Positions 16,747 through 24,484 of a stretch of DNA of 64,000 nucleotides are shown here, piece after piece (the stretch's first letter is position 1; each line of letters opens with the position of its first letter). Origin of the DNA: Pyrinomonadaceae bacterium (GTDB lineage: Bacteria > Acidobacteriota > Blastocatellia > Pyrinomonadales > Pyrinomonadaceae); NCBI GenBank assembly GCA_036277115.1, contig DASUNM010000023.1, positions 1,178,001-1,242,000 on the forward strand, read 5' to 3'. The position numbers and the translations under genes are program-made. The notes beneath the pieces are model-generated. The model was not told the DNA's origin. It did not search any database and worked only from the letters and a program-made list of their open reading frames with translations.

Positions 16747-17583
16747 CTACTGCTTCCTATCTCTTGCCTCCACCTTCGGCCGATCACCCATCACCAGGCC
16801 GAGACCAAATCCCAGGATGCCCCACGAGATTAGCACCTCGCTGTCCGCGATTAGTTTTGCCATAACCGTGGTCGGGACGATGTCGCCCGAACCTCCGCCC
16901 GCGGCTCGCGAAATGCTGTAATGCAGACACTCGCCGAGCAAATTCCAGAAAGCGCCTGAATCGAGTCGCGGCTTTGCTTCCACCTCATCGCGCGAGCGAT
17001 GCAGGATTTCGACCGCAGTCAAATACTTCCGATCAAGATCGCCGACGCGATCCTGGTGAATGGCGAGATACAGCGGGTAATTGATGCCGAGAAATGGTCG
17101 CTGGTTCGGGAGGGAATCAATCAACTCTTGTCGCGACTTCCGCTCCCAAACTGAACTCGAGTCCCTCGCCAGAAGATACTCAAATTCAACATTGGTATGG
17201 ACCGCTTGACTGTAGTCGCCGGATCCGGCAATCGCGAAATACACCCCGCCGTAAGTGAGGATCATCGCGAGATAACCGACCAGTACCAGATACACGCGCT
17301 TTTGCCAGGCAATACGCCTTTCAAAAGGGAGCACGACACTACGAAAGATGTTGTAGAGAACCGCGAAAGGGAGCACATAAAGGACCACCACTAGCAGCAC
17401 AATGGCGACCACGACATTCGGGATCGGCATAACGCCCAGGAACGGATACGCTATCGTAAGCGCCAACGCCAAAGCCGTGGTCCGCAGAATCCCAATCAAC
17501 CTGCGGCCCAGTGAGGGCCTTCTCTTGCCGCGCAGACTCCGCAGGACTTCCTTAAAAGCTTTTTGCCACTCGTCGCGACTCAA
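16747..17583 (-). CDS. Ion-channel-pore-like membrane protein with altered selectivity filter
   Basis: The 278-residue protein has membrane segments near 30-50, 55-80, 95-118 and 247-266. Before the last one comes FWNLLGECLHYSISRAAGGG and then SGDIVPTTVMAKLIADSEVL, which matches the layout of two-helix potassium channels (pore helix, TVGYGD filter, DIVPVTPLAK-type loop, inner helix). Here the filter reads GGGSGD at 229-234 instead of TVGYGD. A roughly 95-residue soluble loop separates the outer helix from the pore. Conductance and selectivity are open questions. The last residues RKQ and the TAG stop fall in a CTGCCTA heptamer array. Confidence 0.55.
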   Translation of the reverse strand: MSRDEWQKAFKEVLRSLRGKRRPSLGRRLIGILRTTALALALTIAYPFLGVMPIPNVVVAIVLLVVVLYVLPFAVLYNIFRSVVLPFERRIAWQKRVYLVLVGYLAMILTYGGVYFAIAGSGDYSQAVHTNVEFEYLLARDSSSVWERKSRQELIDSLPNQRPFLGINYPLYLAIHQDRVGDLDRKYLTAVEILHRSRDEVEAKPRLDSGAFWNLLGECLHYSISRAAGGGSGDIVPTTVMAKLIADSEVLISWGILGFGLGLVMGDRPKVEARDRKQ

Positions 17584-17607
17584 TGTCTTTTCCCCGTCAG
17601 CCTTTAC

Positions 17608-17722
17608 TTATCACTCATCACTCATCACTCATGACTCATCACTCATCACTCATCACTCATCACTCATCACTGTAGTTAGACTGCCTTCTGCTCACAGCTC
17701 ACTGCTCACTGCTCACTGCTTT
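17608..17722. repeat. Heptamer tandem array (ACTCATC and CTCACTG units)
   Basis: Around eight ACTCATC units, then CTCACTG/CTCACAG units, run between the channel-like gene and the methyltransferase gene. The latter's TGA stop at 17713 lies within the array. Confidence 0.92.
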
Positions 17723-18570
17723 CGAACGACCCACGTCGTCATCGCGCGCATGTTCTCAACCACCGTCGTTTTAATCGGCTCAAGAAACTCCCCGCCGAGC
17801 GCAGCCGTCACCCTCTGCAACATCTCGGCGTCTACCAGAAACCGATCCGAACCATCCGGGAGATGATAACGTCTCCCCTCAATCAACTTGATCTGATCTT
17901 CCACGCCAATCGTCGACGCCAGCCGGGCGAACAACATTCCACCCGGTTTCAGCACCCTCCACATCTCGTTCACCATCGCCTGCCACTGCTCTTCGTCGCG
18001 CGCAAAGTGAAGCACGGCACTACTCAACACCACATCAAAACTGTCAGTACCACCTGCTTCTGTGCCTCTCCCGATGGTGTCTTCTCCCTCTCCCCCTAGG
18101 AGAGGGCTGGGGTGCGGGAGCGCAGCTTTAGGTTGGGAGAGGGTGCGAAGCACACCAAGTGGGCCCTTCTTTGCGCTTGGCTTTTCGCGCTTCGCTTTCT
18201 CCTCTGTGTAATCTGTGTAATCTGTGGATAGTCTCTCGACCGTTTTGTCAGTACCACCTGCGTTAGCGGGTGGGTCACTGAGTGCTGACTTCCACGACAT
18301 GTTCTCAACAGGCTCAACGCGAAAATTCTCCGCCGGCAAATGCGGCGCCAGCGTGGCCGCCATTTGTCTTACCTGTGCAATGTGCGGTTCCGATTCATCA
18401 ACTCCAAACACTTCGTAACCACTTCTGAGAAAATAGATAAGGTTCCTACCCGCGCCACACCCCGCATCGAGCACCCGCATCCCCGGCACAATCCTGCCCT
18501 TCAATAACTGGTCAAATAGATAGATATCGATCCCACCAAACCACTCCTGAAGATTACTTGACGTCTGCAT
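17713..18570 (-). CDS. SAM-dependent methyltransferase carrying a repeat-derived in-frame insert
   Basis: The 285-residue product has a normal class I methyltransferase N-terminus, with motif I VLDAGCGAGRNLIYF at 33-47 and FGVDESEPHI at 55-64, and a normal C-terminal half, SFDVVLSSAVLHFARDEEQW and RVLKPGGMLFARL. Between them, residues about 97-176 are unlike any methyltransferase: this stretch is encoded by palindromic repeats and bounded by two AGGTD words 68 residues apart. Removing 204 bp restores a family-typical length. Whether the protein still folds is unknown. The final RKQ and stop come from a heptamer array. Confidence 0.75.
   Translation of the reverse strand: MQTSSNLQEWFGGIDIYLFDQLLKGRIVPGMRVLDAGCGAGRNLIYFLRSGYEVFGVDESEPHIAQVRQMAATLAPHLPAENFRVEPVENMSWKSALSDPPANAGGTDKTVERLSTDYTDYTEEKAKREKPSAKKGPLGVLRTLSQPKAALPHPSPLLGGEGEDTIGRGTEAGGTDSFDVVLSSAVLHFARDEEQWQAMVNEMWRVLKPGGMLFARLASTIGVEDQIKLIEGRRYHLPDGSDRFLVDAEMLQRVTAALGGEFLEPIKTTVVENMRAMTTWVVRKQ
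18043..18278. repeat. Repeat insert within the methyltransferase gene (families J and I)
   Basis: GTCAGTACCACCTGC occurs at 18043-18057 and again at 18247-18261, exactly 204 bp apart in the same orientation. The interval holds a CTCTCCCCCTAGGAGAGGGC-type hairpin (family I) and near-tandem TCTGTGTAA words. The right end continues into GTTAGCGGGTGGG, completing a family J palindrome. Confidence 0.9.
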
Positions 18571-18578
18571 AAGCGATG

Positions 18579-18616
18579 TAGGTACCCGGGGCTCCGGTAG
18601 GGACTTCCTTGAAGCT
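18579..18616. repeat. Fragment shared with the TPR-like gene
   Basis: TAGGTACC, then GCTCCGGTAG and GACTTCCTTGAAGCTGCGC, match 13688-13740 apart from an 11-12-base gap and a few substitutions. On the minus strand it could encode SFKEVPTGAPGTYIAYADVK and then a stop. It may be a gene relic or a repeat unit. Confidence 0.6.
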
Positions 18617-18624
18617 GCGCAAAG

Positions 18625-18912
18625 TCACGTTGATTGCCGGAGCTTTCGCAGAAGTTCCTGAGCTCTATTGGCCGTGTCTGAATCAACGCCTTGGGCAGCA
18701 GAAATAATTTCCAAAGCCTCCTCTTCCAAACCTTCACGAAAAATTCGCCGCGCCTTTGTAGTTCGGGAGATACGAGACTTCAAAGTGTACTCTTCCGGTA
18801 AAATCGCTATGACATCTTGATTCGAGAGCAAGGAGTCCCTGAAATTTTCGTAATAACGCACGAAAGTGCTCTTGCCAATGCTGTTGATTAGCCGAATAAG
18901 ATCAGTAGGCAT
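18625..18912 (-). CDS. Small helical protein at the end of the defence-type island
   Basis: I do not recognise this 95-residue protein. It starts MPTDLIRLINSIGKSTFVRYY and continues with a charged helical region (FREGLEEEALEIISAAQGVD, ANRAQELLRKLRQST). The N-terminal half could be an intact short domain in which a conserved GKSTFVRYY segment stands out, but it is not a P-loop. It follows the ASCH-domain gene by about 34 bp on the same strand and so is probably the last gene of the island transcript. Confidence 0.6.
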   Translation of the reverse strand: MPTDLIRLINSIGKSTFVRYYENFRDSLLSNQDVIAILPEEYTLKSRISRTTKARRIFREGLEEEALEIISAAQGVDSDTANRAQELLRKLRQST

Positions 18913-18946
18913 TTGCTTCTTTGCGAAAAGACTGCTCGCTCGGAAA

Positions 18947-19285
18947 TCAGAACGGATTGAACCACGCCGGCTGCGGATGATTCTTTGGCTTGAGTGCGCG
19001 CTTCAGCCTGACCGGCTTCGCCAAGCGCCAGTGATAATTCTCGGGACCCTTCCGGTAGCAATCAACTATCTCGATTGTTCCGACCAACACGCCGGTCGGC
19101 AAACTCCCCAGCTTCAATCCAATCTCGCGCCAGTATTTTGGCGGCGCGGGCCGCATCGCCGCATAAATGTAAACACGCTCACGCTTGTTCGTGGGTTTGC
19201 TGCGATATTCAATACTCTTTTTGCCGCGCAGAATCTGTTCGGCGTGAGGTTGACGAATACTAAGGGCTAACAACCGTCGTTTCAT
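18947..19285 (-). CDS. ASCH-domain protein
   Basis: I chose the ATG at 19285, giving about 112 residues starting MKRRLLALSIRQPHAEQIL; a GAGGGAG-like element lies upstream. LSIRQPHAEQILRGKKSIEY is the ASCH signature (beta-barrel related to the PUA fold), followed by RVYIYAA and a GTIEIVDCY strand. ASCH proteins bind RNA or modified bases, and one branch hydrolyses N4-acetylcytidine. In this island a reader of modified nucleic acid would make sense, but that is inference from context. A longer reading from 19324 would overlap the previous gene. Confidence 0.8.
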   Translation of the reverse strand: MKRRLLALSIRQPHAEQILRGKKSIEYRSKPTNKRERVYIYAAMRPAPPKYWREIGLKLGSLPTGVLVGTIEIVDCYRKGPENYHWRLAKPVRLKRALKPKNHPQPAWFNPF

Positions 19286-19316
19286 TGGCCGTTTTTCTCC
19301 CTCGCATAGAGTTCTC

Positions 19317-19598
19317 TCAAACAAGTCCGCGCCGCTTGCAATCTTGGCAAAGCTTCATTCCGCGGCCATCTGTTTTTGCCCATCCCTCAAGTGCGCTTCG
19401 GTCAAGTGAACATTTCTTCATGTATTCCGCAGTCGTGTAATTCGGCAAGTTTTTATCATTGATATGAAAGCACAAACTTCCGTGGATAATGGGATAGTTC
19501 GGATTGGTCCGCCGCTTGTCGGAGTTGATTACGAATCCACTCGGATTCGTATCGAGCCAATCGTGATAATCGGCATCGTTATCAGGCTCGTAAATCAT
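19317..19598 (-). CDS. Small Cys/His-containing protein of unknown function
   Basis: The 93-residue protein reads YHDWLDTNPSGFVINSDKRR, then YPIIHGSLCFHI, and ends with MKLCQDCKRRGLV. The first part resembles a short domain I have seen near nucleases (a WL...NP.G(F/Y)V.N pattern followed by a His-x4-Cys segment), but I cannot name it. The CxxC at the end could be half a zinc site. It is 27 bp from the gene before it and about 31 bp from the ASCH gene, so it is likely one operon. Confidence 0.6.
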   Translation of the reverse strand: MIYEPDNDADYHDWLDTNPSGFVINSDKRRTNPNYPIIHGSLCFHINDKNLPNYTTAEYMKKCSLDRSALEGWAKTDGRGMKLCQDCKRRGLV

Positions 19599-19625
19599 TT
19601 ACATTTCTCAAATGGAGGTTAGGCA

Positions 19626-19832
19626 CTACCGTTTTTCCCACAGTCGTTCCCACATCTTCCTTGTGTTCGGCCCTTCCGGCGCTCCGCATTCTCTGGCAGC
19701 TTGTTTTGCCTCAACCTCGACAAAGGCATGATAGGACCCATCCAAACTGCGAAACACAAGATACGAGTTTCCGTCTTTGCCCTGAAACGTCTTGGCTTCG
19801 AGCCCTAAGCCCTTTTTCTTTCTTTTCAGCAT
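19626..19832 (-). CDS. Small basic protein of unknown function
   Basis: The 68-residue product starts MLKRKKKGLGLEAKTFQGKD, has a strand-rich middle (SYLVFRSLDGSYHAFVEVEA) and a basic helical end (RKMWERLWEKR). A GGAGAAG element lies just upstream of the ATG. It sits 33 bp after the GmrSD-type nuclease gene. Size, charge and position would fit an accessory or DNA-binding protein of the island; nothing more can be said. Confidence 0.5.
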   Translation of the reverse strand: MLKRKKKGLGLEAKTFQGKDGNSYLVFRSLDGSYHAFVEVEAKQAARECGAPEGPNTRKMWERLWEKR

Positions 19833-19865
19833 TTGCTTCTCCTCCCCCCGAAATCCTAAAAAATG

Positions 19866-21644
19866 CTAGGCATCAGGTCGCGGCCATATCTGATTTGCCA
19901 ACACGAGCAACTCTTCAGTTCGAGCGCTAATGAGACCTTCATTCCACTCAGGAAACTCGTGAAACTGGCGATTCAGCGCAATCGCACTGTGCTTGATTAT
20001 TTCTTTTCTCTTCACATTCCATGCGGCGTTAGAGACTGCCGGATTCAGTCGCCTGGTTAACAAAGTAAGATTGCCAATCTTGTGCAGGAAGGAATTCCGG
20101 GTGTCGGGATCGCTTTCGCTTGGCAACGGCCAGTAGTGCTCCCAGTGTCTTGGCATCAGATGCTCGATTGTTAGCTTCTCCTTGATTGCGATTTTTTCGG
20201 TTTTCTCGGTTTGCGACGCTGCATCGAGCGCCTCAAGGATGACACGCGTCCGTCGATGTTTTCCATAGAAGGAGGTCGTCATCCAAGCGGTTCTAAACTC
20301 ATCGTCGTTAGGCCATCTTGAAGTGTCGACGGTTTGTTCGAGCAAGATTGATCTAATGGCTGCGGCTGAAAAATCTTGCTGATGGCGCAGCTTGTGAATG
20401 ACATCGACAAAGAAGCGGTTGTAGTTTTTCGGCGTTAACTGACAAACCGCTCGGCGGATAAGAAACGATTCCAGGTCTGAGCAGATTTGCCGAAGCTCGC
20501 TTTCGTTTTCTGGCTCAGGATGGGTTTTAAATACTTCCAGCAACAATGGGAAAACCGTGCTTGTATCCAGCTCGCGAAGGCGGTAGAAAAACAAACCAGC
20601 CCATGTTTCTTTCGGAAACTCCTCAAAGCTCTTGTATATTCCTGAGTAAGCCTCAAATTCCTCGAGGTATTCTGACGACGAGCGCCCTCCGGCGATGACG
20701 TACTCGCGAAAGCTGGAAAAGAGCTGACTAGTGACCGCCTCTTCTCCCATTACCAGAGTCAGGTAGTGTTGCAGAAACCAATCGAGGCGTGGACGTTTGA
20801 ATCTGCCTTGTCCGACCTCTTTACGCCAGAAGCTTCTTTCACTATCGAAGTGCTCCCAATGGAGGTCATATAGTTTTTCAGTATTAAGATTCTCACCCTC
20901 CGCTCGGTGGAATAGGAAGTTCTTCACCAAATCCGTAGGCAGCAAAGGCGTGCCTAGTGCGTTGAGGGTCTGGAATATCTCCTGGGCATCGTCGTCCTGA
21001 TCAAGATCGATCACTACAAGATTCAATTGATCTTTCAGAGTCTCGTAGAGTGCTCGTACTCGCTTCGCATACTCCTCTTCCCATGGTGGGCCTCCCAGCC
21101 AATCAAGAATAGCGTCCGAAAAATAAAGGTAGGCCTCTGGAATTAGTTGCTCGCCGCTCTCTCCAGCCGGCGTCCGCCCTACCTTGCCGGGAGATCCTGC
21201 GCTCATCACTGATCTAAATGCAGAGCGATCAGCATTTGTCGGCCAAACCTTGAAAACATCATCCGGATCGTCGCTGAGAGGCGTGTCGTTGTCGGTTAGT
21301 TTCGTGAACGCCTTTTTAAAATTCTCTTGTCCGCTCACTCCGCAGAGATCTCGGATTGCCGCGAGAGCGATCTGTAGGGTAGTAAGTCGCTGTTGTCCAT
21401 CAATAATCTGTCGGGCGTAAAGGGATCCCGTGGAGGTCTTTAATTGATCCAAGACAACGGTACCTAGGAAGTGCGGACGAACCTTAACTCCTGCGACACG
21501 TTTGTCGGCGATATGTTGGATTGCTTCCCAAAGAGGCTCCCAGTTCTTTTTCTGGTTCCAAACGTACGGTCTTTGGAACAGCGGGGCTTCGAGCCTAACG
21601 GTCGGATCGAATACTTTGTCGAGGGTGAGTTTGTTTACATCCAT
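19866..21644 (-). CDS. Fused GmrSD-type (DUF262 plus DUF1524) nuclease
   Basis: The 592-residue protein fuses the two halves of GmrSD type IV systems. The N-terminal DUF262/ParB-like part has FQRPYVW at 23-29 and IIDGQQRLTTL at 80-90, the nucleotide-binding DGQQR motif. The C-terminal DUF1524 part has an HNH-type motif, LTIEHLMPRHWEHYW near 492 with KIGNLTLLTRRLNPAVSN downstream. Known relatives cut DNA with modified bases, using NTP hydrolysis. All key residues appear intact. It lies 65 bp after the Res-like gene, so a modification-dependent nuclease is combined with a methylation-type system in one operon. Confidence 0.88.
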   Translation of the reverse strand: MDVNKLTLDKVFDPTVRLEAPLFQRPYVWNQKKNWEPLWEAIQHIADKRVAGVKVRPHFLGTVVLDQLKTSTGSLYARQIIDGQQRLTTLQIALAAIRDLCGVSGQENFKKAFTKLTDNDTPLSDDPDDVFKVWPTNADRSAFRSVMSAGSPGKVGRTPAGESGEQLIPEAYLYFSDAILDWLGGPPWEEEYAKRVRALYETLKDQLNLVVIDLDQDDDAQEIFQTLNALGTPLLPTDLVKNFLFHRAEGENLNTEKLYDLHWEHFDSERSFWRKEVGQGRFKRPRLDWFLQHYLTLVMGEEAVTSQLFSSFREYVIAGGRSSSEYLEEFEAYSGIYKSFEEFPKETWAGLFFYRLRELDTSTVFPLLLEVFKTHPEPENESELRQICSDLESFLIRRAVCQLTPKNYNRFFVDVIHKLRHQQDFSAAAIRSILLEQTVDTSRWPNDDEFRTAWMTTSFYGKHRRTRVILEALDAASQTEKTEKIAIKEKLTIEHLMPRHWEHYWPLPSESDPDTRNSFLHKIGNLTLLTRRLNPAVSNAAWNVKRKEIIKHSAIALNRQFHEFPEWNEGLISARTEELLVLANQIWPRPDA

Positions 21645-21709
21645 GAGAGTATCTCCGGTGAAGAAATTGGACTGAGGACCGCATAAGTTGAGTTTTGAAG
21701 TTGATCCTT

Positions 21710-24400
21710 CTAGGAAACGGCGAAGCGAGCGGCAAGGCCCTGGACTGTCATGTTTTCAGAAATCGCATCATGTGGAATGAGAAGATAGCGCCACGGCTTC
21801 CCACCGTGGGAAGAGGCGTAATCACTTGCATGCTTGCACCAAGCGACGGCCGCATCGCGCTTCGCCAGAACTTCCGGGTCCTTCATCTGGCTTTTCATCT
21901 TCGGTTCGATCATGTAAATCATCTCAGCAGTGTCGGCGACGAAATCCGGTTGATATTCAGGGTTTTCTGTTCGCCACTTGTAGAACATCTGAAACTGTCC
22001 GCGCGCCGGTTTGAACCAACGTTCGGACTCGCGCTCAAGTATTACTGACATGATTCGTTCGGCTTCTGACTGAAACTTCTCTTGTGGGTAAAGGCTCCGA
22101 CTGAATCCGGTAAACAGGTAACGCGACATGTTGCTCTTATCTTTCGGCGATTGCCGAAAATCGATCGGCAACTCGCCTGCGGCTTGGGTGTAGGCTTTGT
22201 CTTTCAACTCTGAGAAGCCCTTGTTGATCTTCACTTCATAATCAACTTCTTCTTCCCAGTAATGGTCTTGCATCTGCGCATGGATCAGACGCGCGATTTC
22301 TGTCTGGTAGACACGCAATATCCGTCTCACATCTTCTTCATCACTCAAATAGCTCTGAAGGCGCTCCACCATTTGCGAGGCCAAGTCATACAGCAAATCG
22401 GCATTGTCTTCGTAAGCAACGTCGTCGAAGTCGATAAGGCCCGCTACCACAAAATCTTCGAGCCTGAGTTCATCAATTCCACCTTTGCCGAGCTTGATAA
22501 GCCGGAGCTTTCCTGTTCGTAATTCCTGTGACCAGAGGTCATTTGATACCGGCTGATAGTTGATATTCGACAACTCCAACTTGAAAGGCTTAAAGCCCGA
22601 TTTCACTTCCTGTTTTGGCACGACGACAATTCGCGGGATATCAATCGTCCGGTTCACTGTCACTTCCGTCGTCTTCGCAACGATCGCCCCGATGTCGGGT
22701 GTTTCGACAACCCCTTCAAGGCCCATCTGCGGCGGAGCGTATTGTTCGGTGACAATGCGCACGATTTCTTTCTGAATATCTGGCTTCGTGAGATGTGTCA
22801 CCGACGGCAATTTCTGAGGCTGGTTCTCAAGCTGCTTGATAACCTGATATGTAAGCTGCGCTACCTTTTGGTCTTCCGGTTTGGTAAACACCGGCGGCTG
22901 GCTTGTTGGAATAATGAGAGTGCTTGAAGTTTGTTTCTGCGGAACAAATCCGAGATCGATTGCGAGTTGCGTCTGTGACACCACTGTTACTGTTCTGCTC
23001 TCAAGTTCATTCCCATCCAGGACCAACGCTCGCAATTGAATCGGCGAATCGGGACGGCGTGAGTCATCGACAATCTCCTGAAACTTGTCGTGCACGACAA
23101 TACTTAACTGGTCGACGGCAATTACTCCTGTGCGCTTCCCATAGGGCAGACGCAACCCACGGCCAATTGACTGTTCGACAAGTGTTCTCGCATTCGCAGC
23201 TCTCAACGGAACAATCGTATAGAGATTAGTAACGTCCCAACCCTCTTTGAGCATGTTCACGTGAATAACGATCTCTGTTGGCTCGTCGGTATGCTCTACC
23301 TTTAAAAGCCGCTCAACCATCTCATCTTCTTCTTTTCCGGTTTTGCTGGAATCTACCTGGATTGCCTTTCCTTTGTAACGTCCTTTAAAGAACTCTTCTG
23401 ATTCAATCATCTGAAAGAGTTGCGCAGCGTGCGTAGTATCGCGCGCGATCACCAGCAGGAATGGCTTAACGAATTCCCTGGCGGATTCCCGCGCGTAGGT
23501 CTCTAATTCAACCTTCACACTCTCGTGTAAACGGACTCCGTCTTCAAGCTTGAGCTTTTCAATCTCCTCCTGCGACATACCTTTCGGATCAAAGTTCTTA
23601 CGCGTTATAACGGCGGGCTCTTTTACAAACCCGTCAGCCATCGCGCGACCGAGAGCGTAATCGAAGATCACGTTCTTAAAAGCAACAGTTCCGCGTGCGC
23701 TTTCGACAAAAGGAGTGGCTGTGAGCTCGAGGCCTAAAACAGGCTTTAATTCATTAATCGCTCTAACTCCAGCTGACGCACGATAGCGATGCGACTCGTC
23801 CATGAGTAAGACCAAGTCGGGCAACTCGGCGAGATACTGGAAATAGCTTTCGCCGATGTATTCCGACAGCCGCTTTATGCGGGGAGACTTACCACCACGC
23901 ACTTCAGAGTTGATCTTCGAGATGTTGAAGATGTTTATCTTGCATCGATGCAATTGATCGAAAAGTGTACCGGCCATGCCTTCATAATTGTCGCCGGTAA
24001 TGATCGTTGGAGCGTCGACCGCAAACTCAGCGATGCCTGTGAAGACGTATTTGGGCGTGTTAGGGGTGAAATCAGTAATTAGCTTGTCGTAGATGGTCAG
24101 ATTTGGCGCAAGCACGAAGAAGTTATTGAGGCCATGCGCGAGGTGGAGATAACTGATGAAGGCACCCATCAGGCGGGTCTTGCCAACACCTGTCGCTAGG
24201 GCAAAGCAAACGGATGGGAACTCTCGCTCGAAATCAGTAACCGAAGGAAACTCGCTCGTAATAGCCTCGATGGCCGCCGCAATGTCCGCATCCTTCTTTG
24301 GCGGCGCAATCTCCGTAATGCGATCGAGAATCTCCAGTGACTGCCGTTGCGGAGGTCGCAGGCTTAACCGGCCGGCGATGCTGTTAACGTGTCGATTCAT
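21710..24400 (-). CDS. Type III restriction-like helicase-nuclease (Res subunit)
   Basis: The 896-residue superfamily 2 protein has Walker A ATGVGKTRLMGA at 69-80, a DESH box (LVLLMDESHRYRAS) near 196-205, LELTATPF, and a late helicase motif SIGRGLRLPYGKR. Near residues 812-835, PDFVADTAEMIYMIEPKMK supplies a PD-(D/E)xK-type nuclease site (PDF then ExK) as in type III Res subunits. It is read together with the upstream Mod-like gene and should form the ATP-dependent cleavage arm. No frameshift is seen. The usual two-gene mod-res order is kept but extra genes surround it. Confidence 0.9.
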   Translation of the reverse strand: MNRHVNSIAGRLSLRPPQRQSLEILDRITEIAPPKKDADIAAAIEAITSEFPSVTDFEREFPSVCFALATGVGKTRLMGAFISYLHLAHGLNNFFVLAPNLTIYDKLITDFTPNTPKYVFTGIAEFAVDAPTIITGDNYEGMAGTLFDQLHRCKINIFNISKINSEVRGGKSPRIKRLSEYIGESYFQYLAELPDLVLLMDESHRYRASAGVRAINELKPVLGLELTATPFVESARGTVAFKNVIFDYALGRAMADGFVKEPAVITRKNFDPKGMSQEEIEKLKLEDGVRLHESVKVELETYARESAREFVKPFLLVIARDTTHAAQLFQMIESEEFFKGRYKGKAIQVDSSKTGKEEDEMVERLLKVEHTDEPTEIVIHVNMLKEGWDVTNLYTIVPLRAANARTLVEQSIGRGLRLPYGKRTGVIAVDQLSIVVHDKFQEIVDDSRRPDSPIQLRALVLDGNELESRTVTVVSQTQLAIDLGFVPQKQTSSTLIIPTSQPPVFTKPEDQKVAQLTYQVIKQLENQPQKLPSVTHLTKPDIQKEIVRIVTEQYAPPQMGLEGVVETPDIGAIVAKTTEVTVNRTIDIPRIVVVPKQEVKSGFKPFKLELSNINYQPVSNDLWSQELRTGKLRLIKLGKGGIDELRLEDFVVAGLIDFDDVAYEDNADLLYDLASQMVERLQSYLSDEEDVRRILRVYQTEIARLIHAQMQDHYWEEEVDYEVKINKGFSELKDKAYTQAAGELPIDFRQSPKDKSNMSRYLFTGFSRSLYPQEKFQSEAERIMSVILERESERWFKPARGQFQMFYKWRTENPEYQPDFVADTAEMIYMIEPKMKSQMKDPEVLAKRDAAVAWCKHASDYASSHGGKPWRYLLIPHDAISENMTVQGLAARFAVS

Positions 24401-24484
24401 TTTAGTTCGTTCGACTTAAGAAAGATCCTGCAACTTCGTCGCGAGTTTCTCCAAAACCAAAATTCAATCGTCATTTGAGATTTT

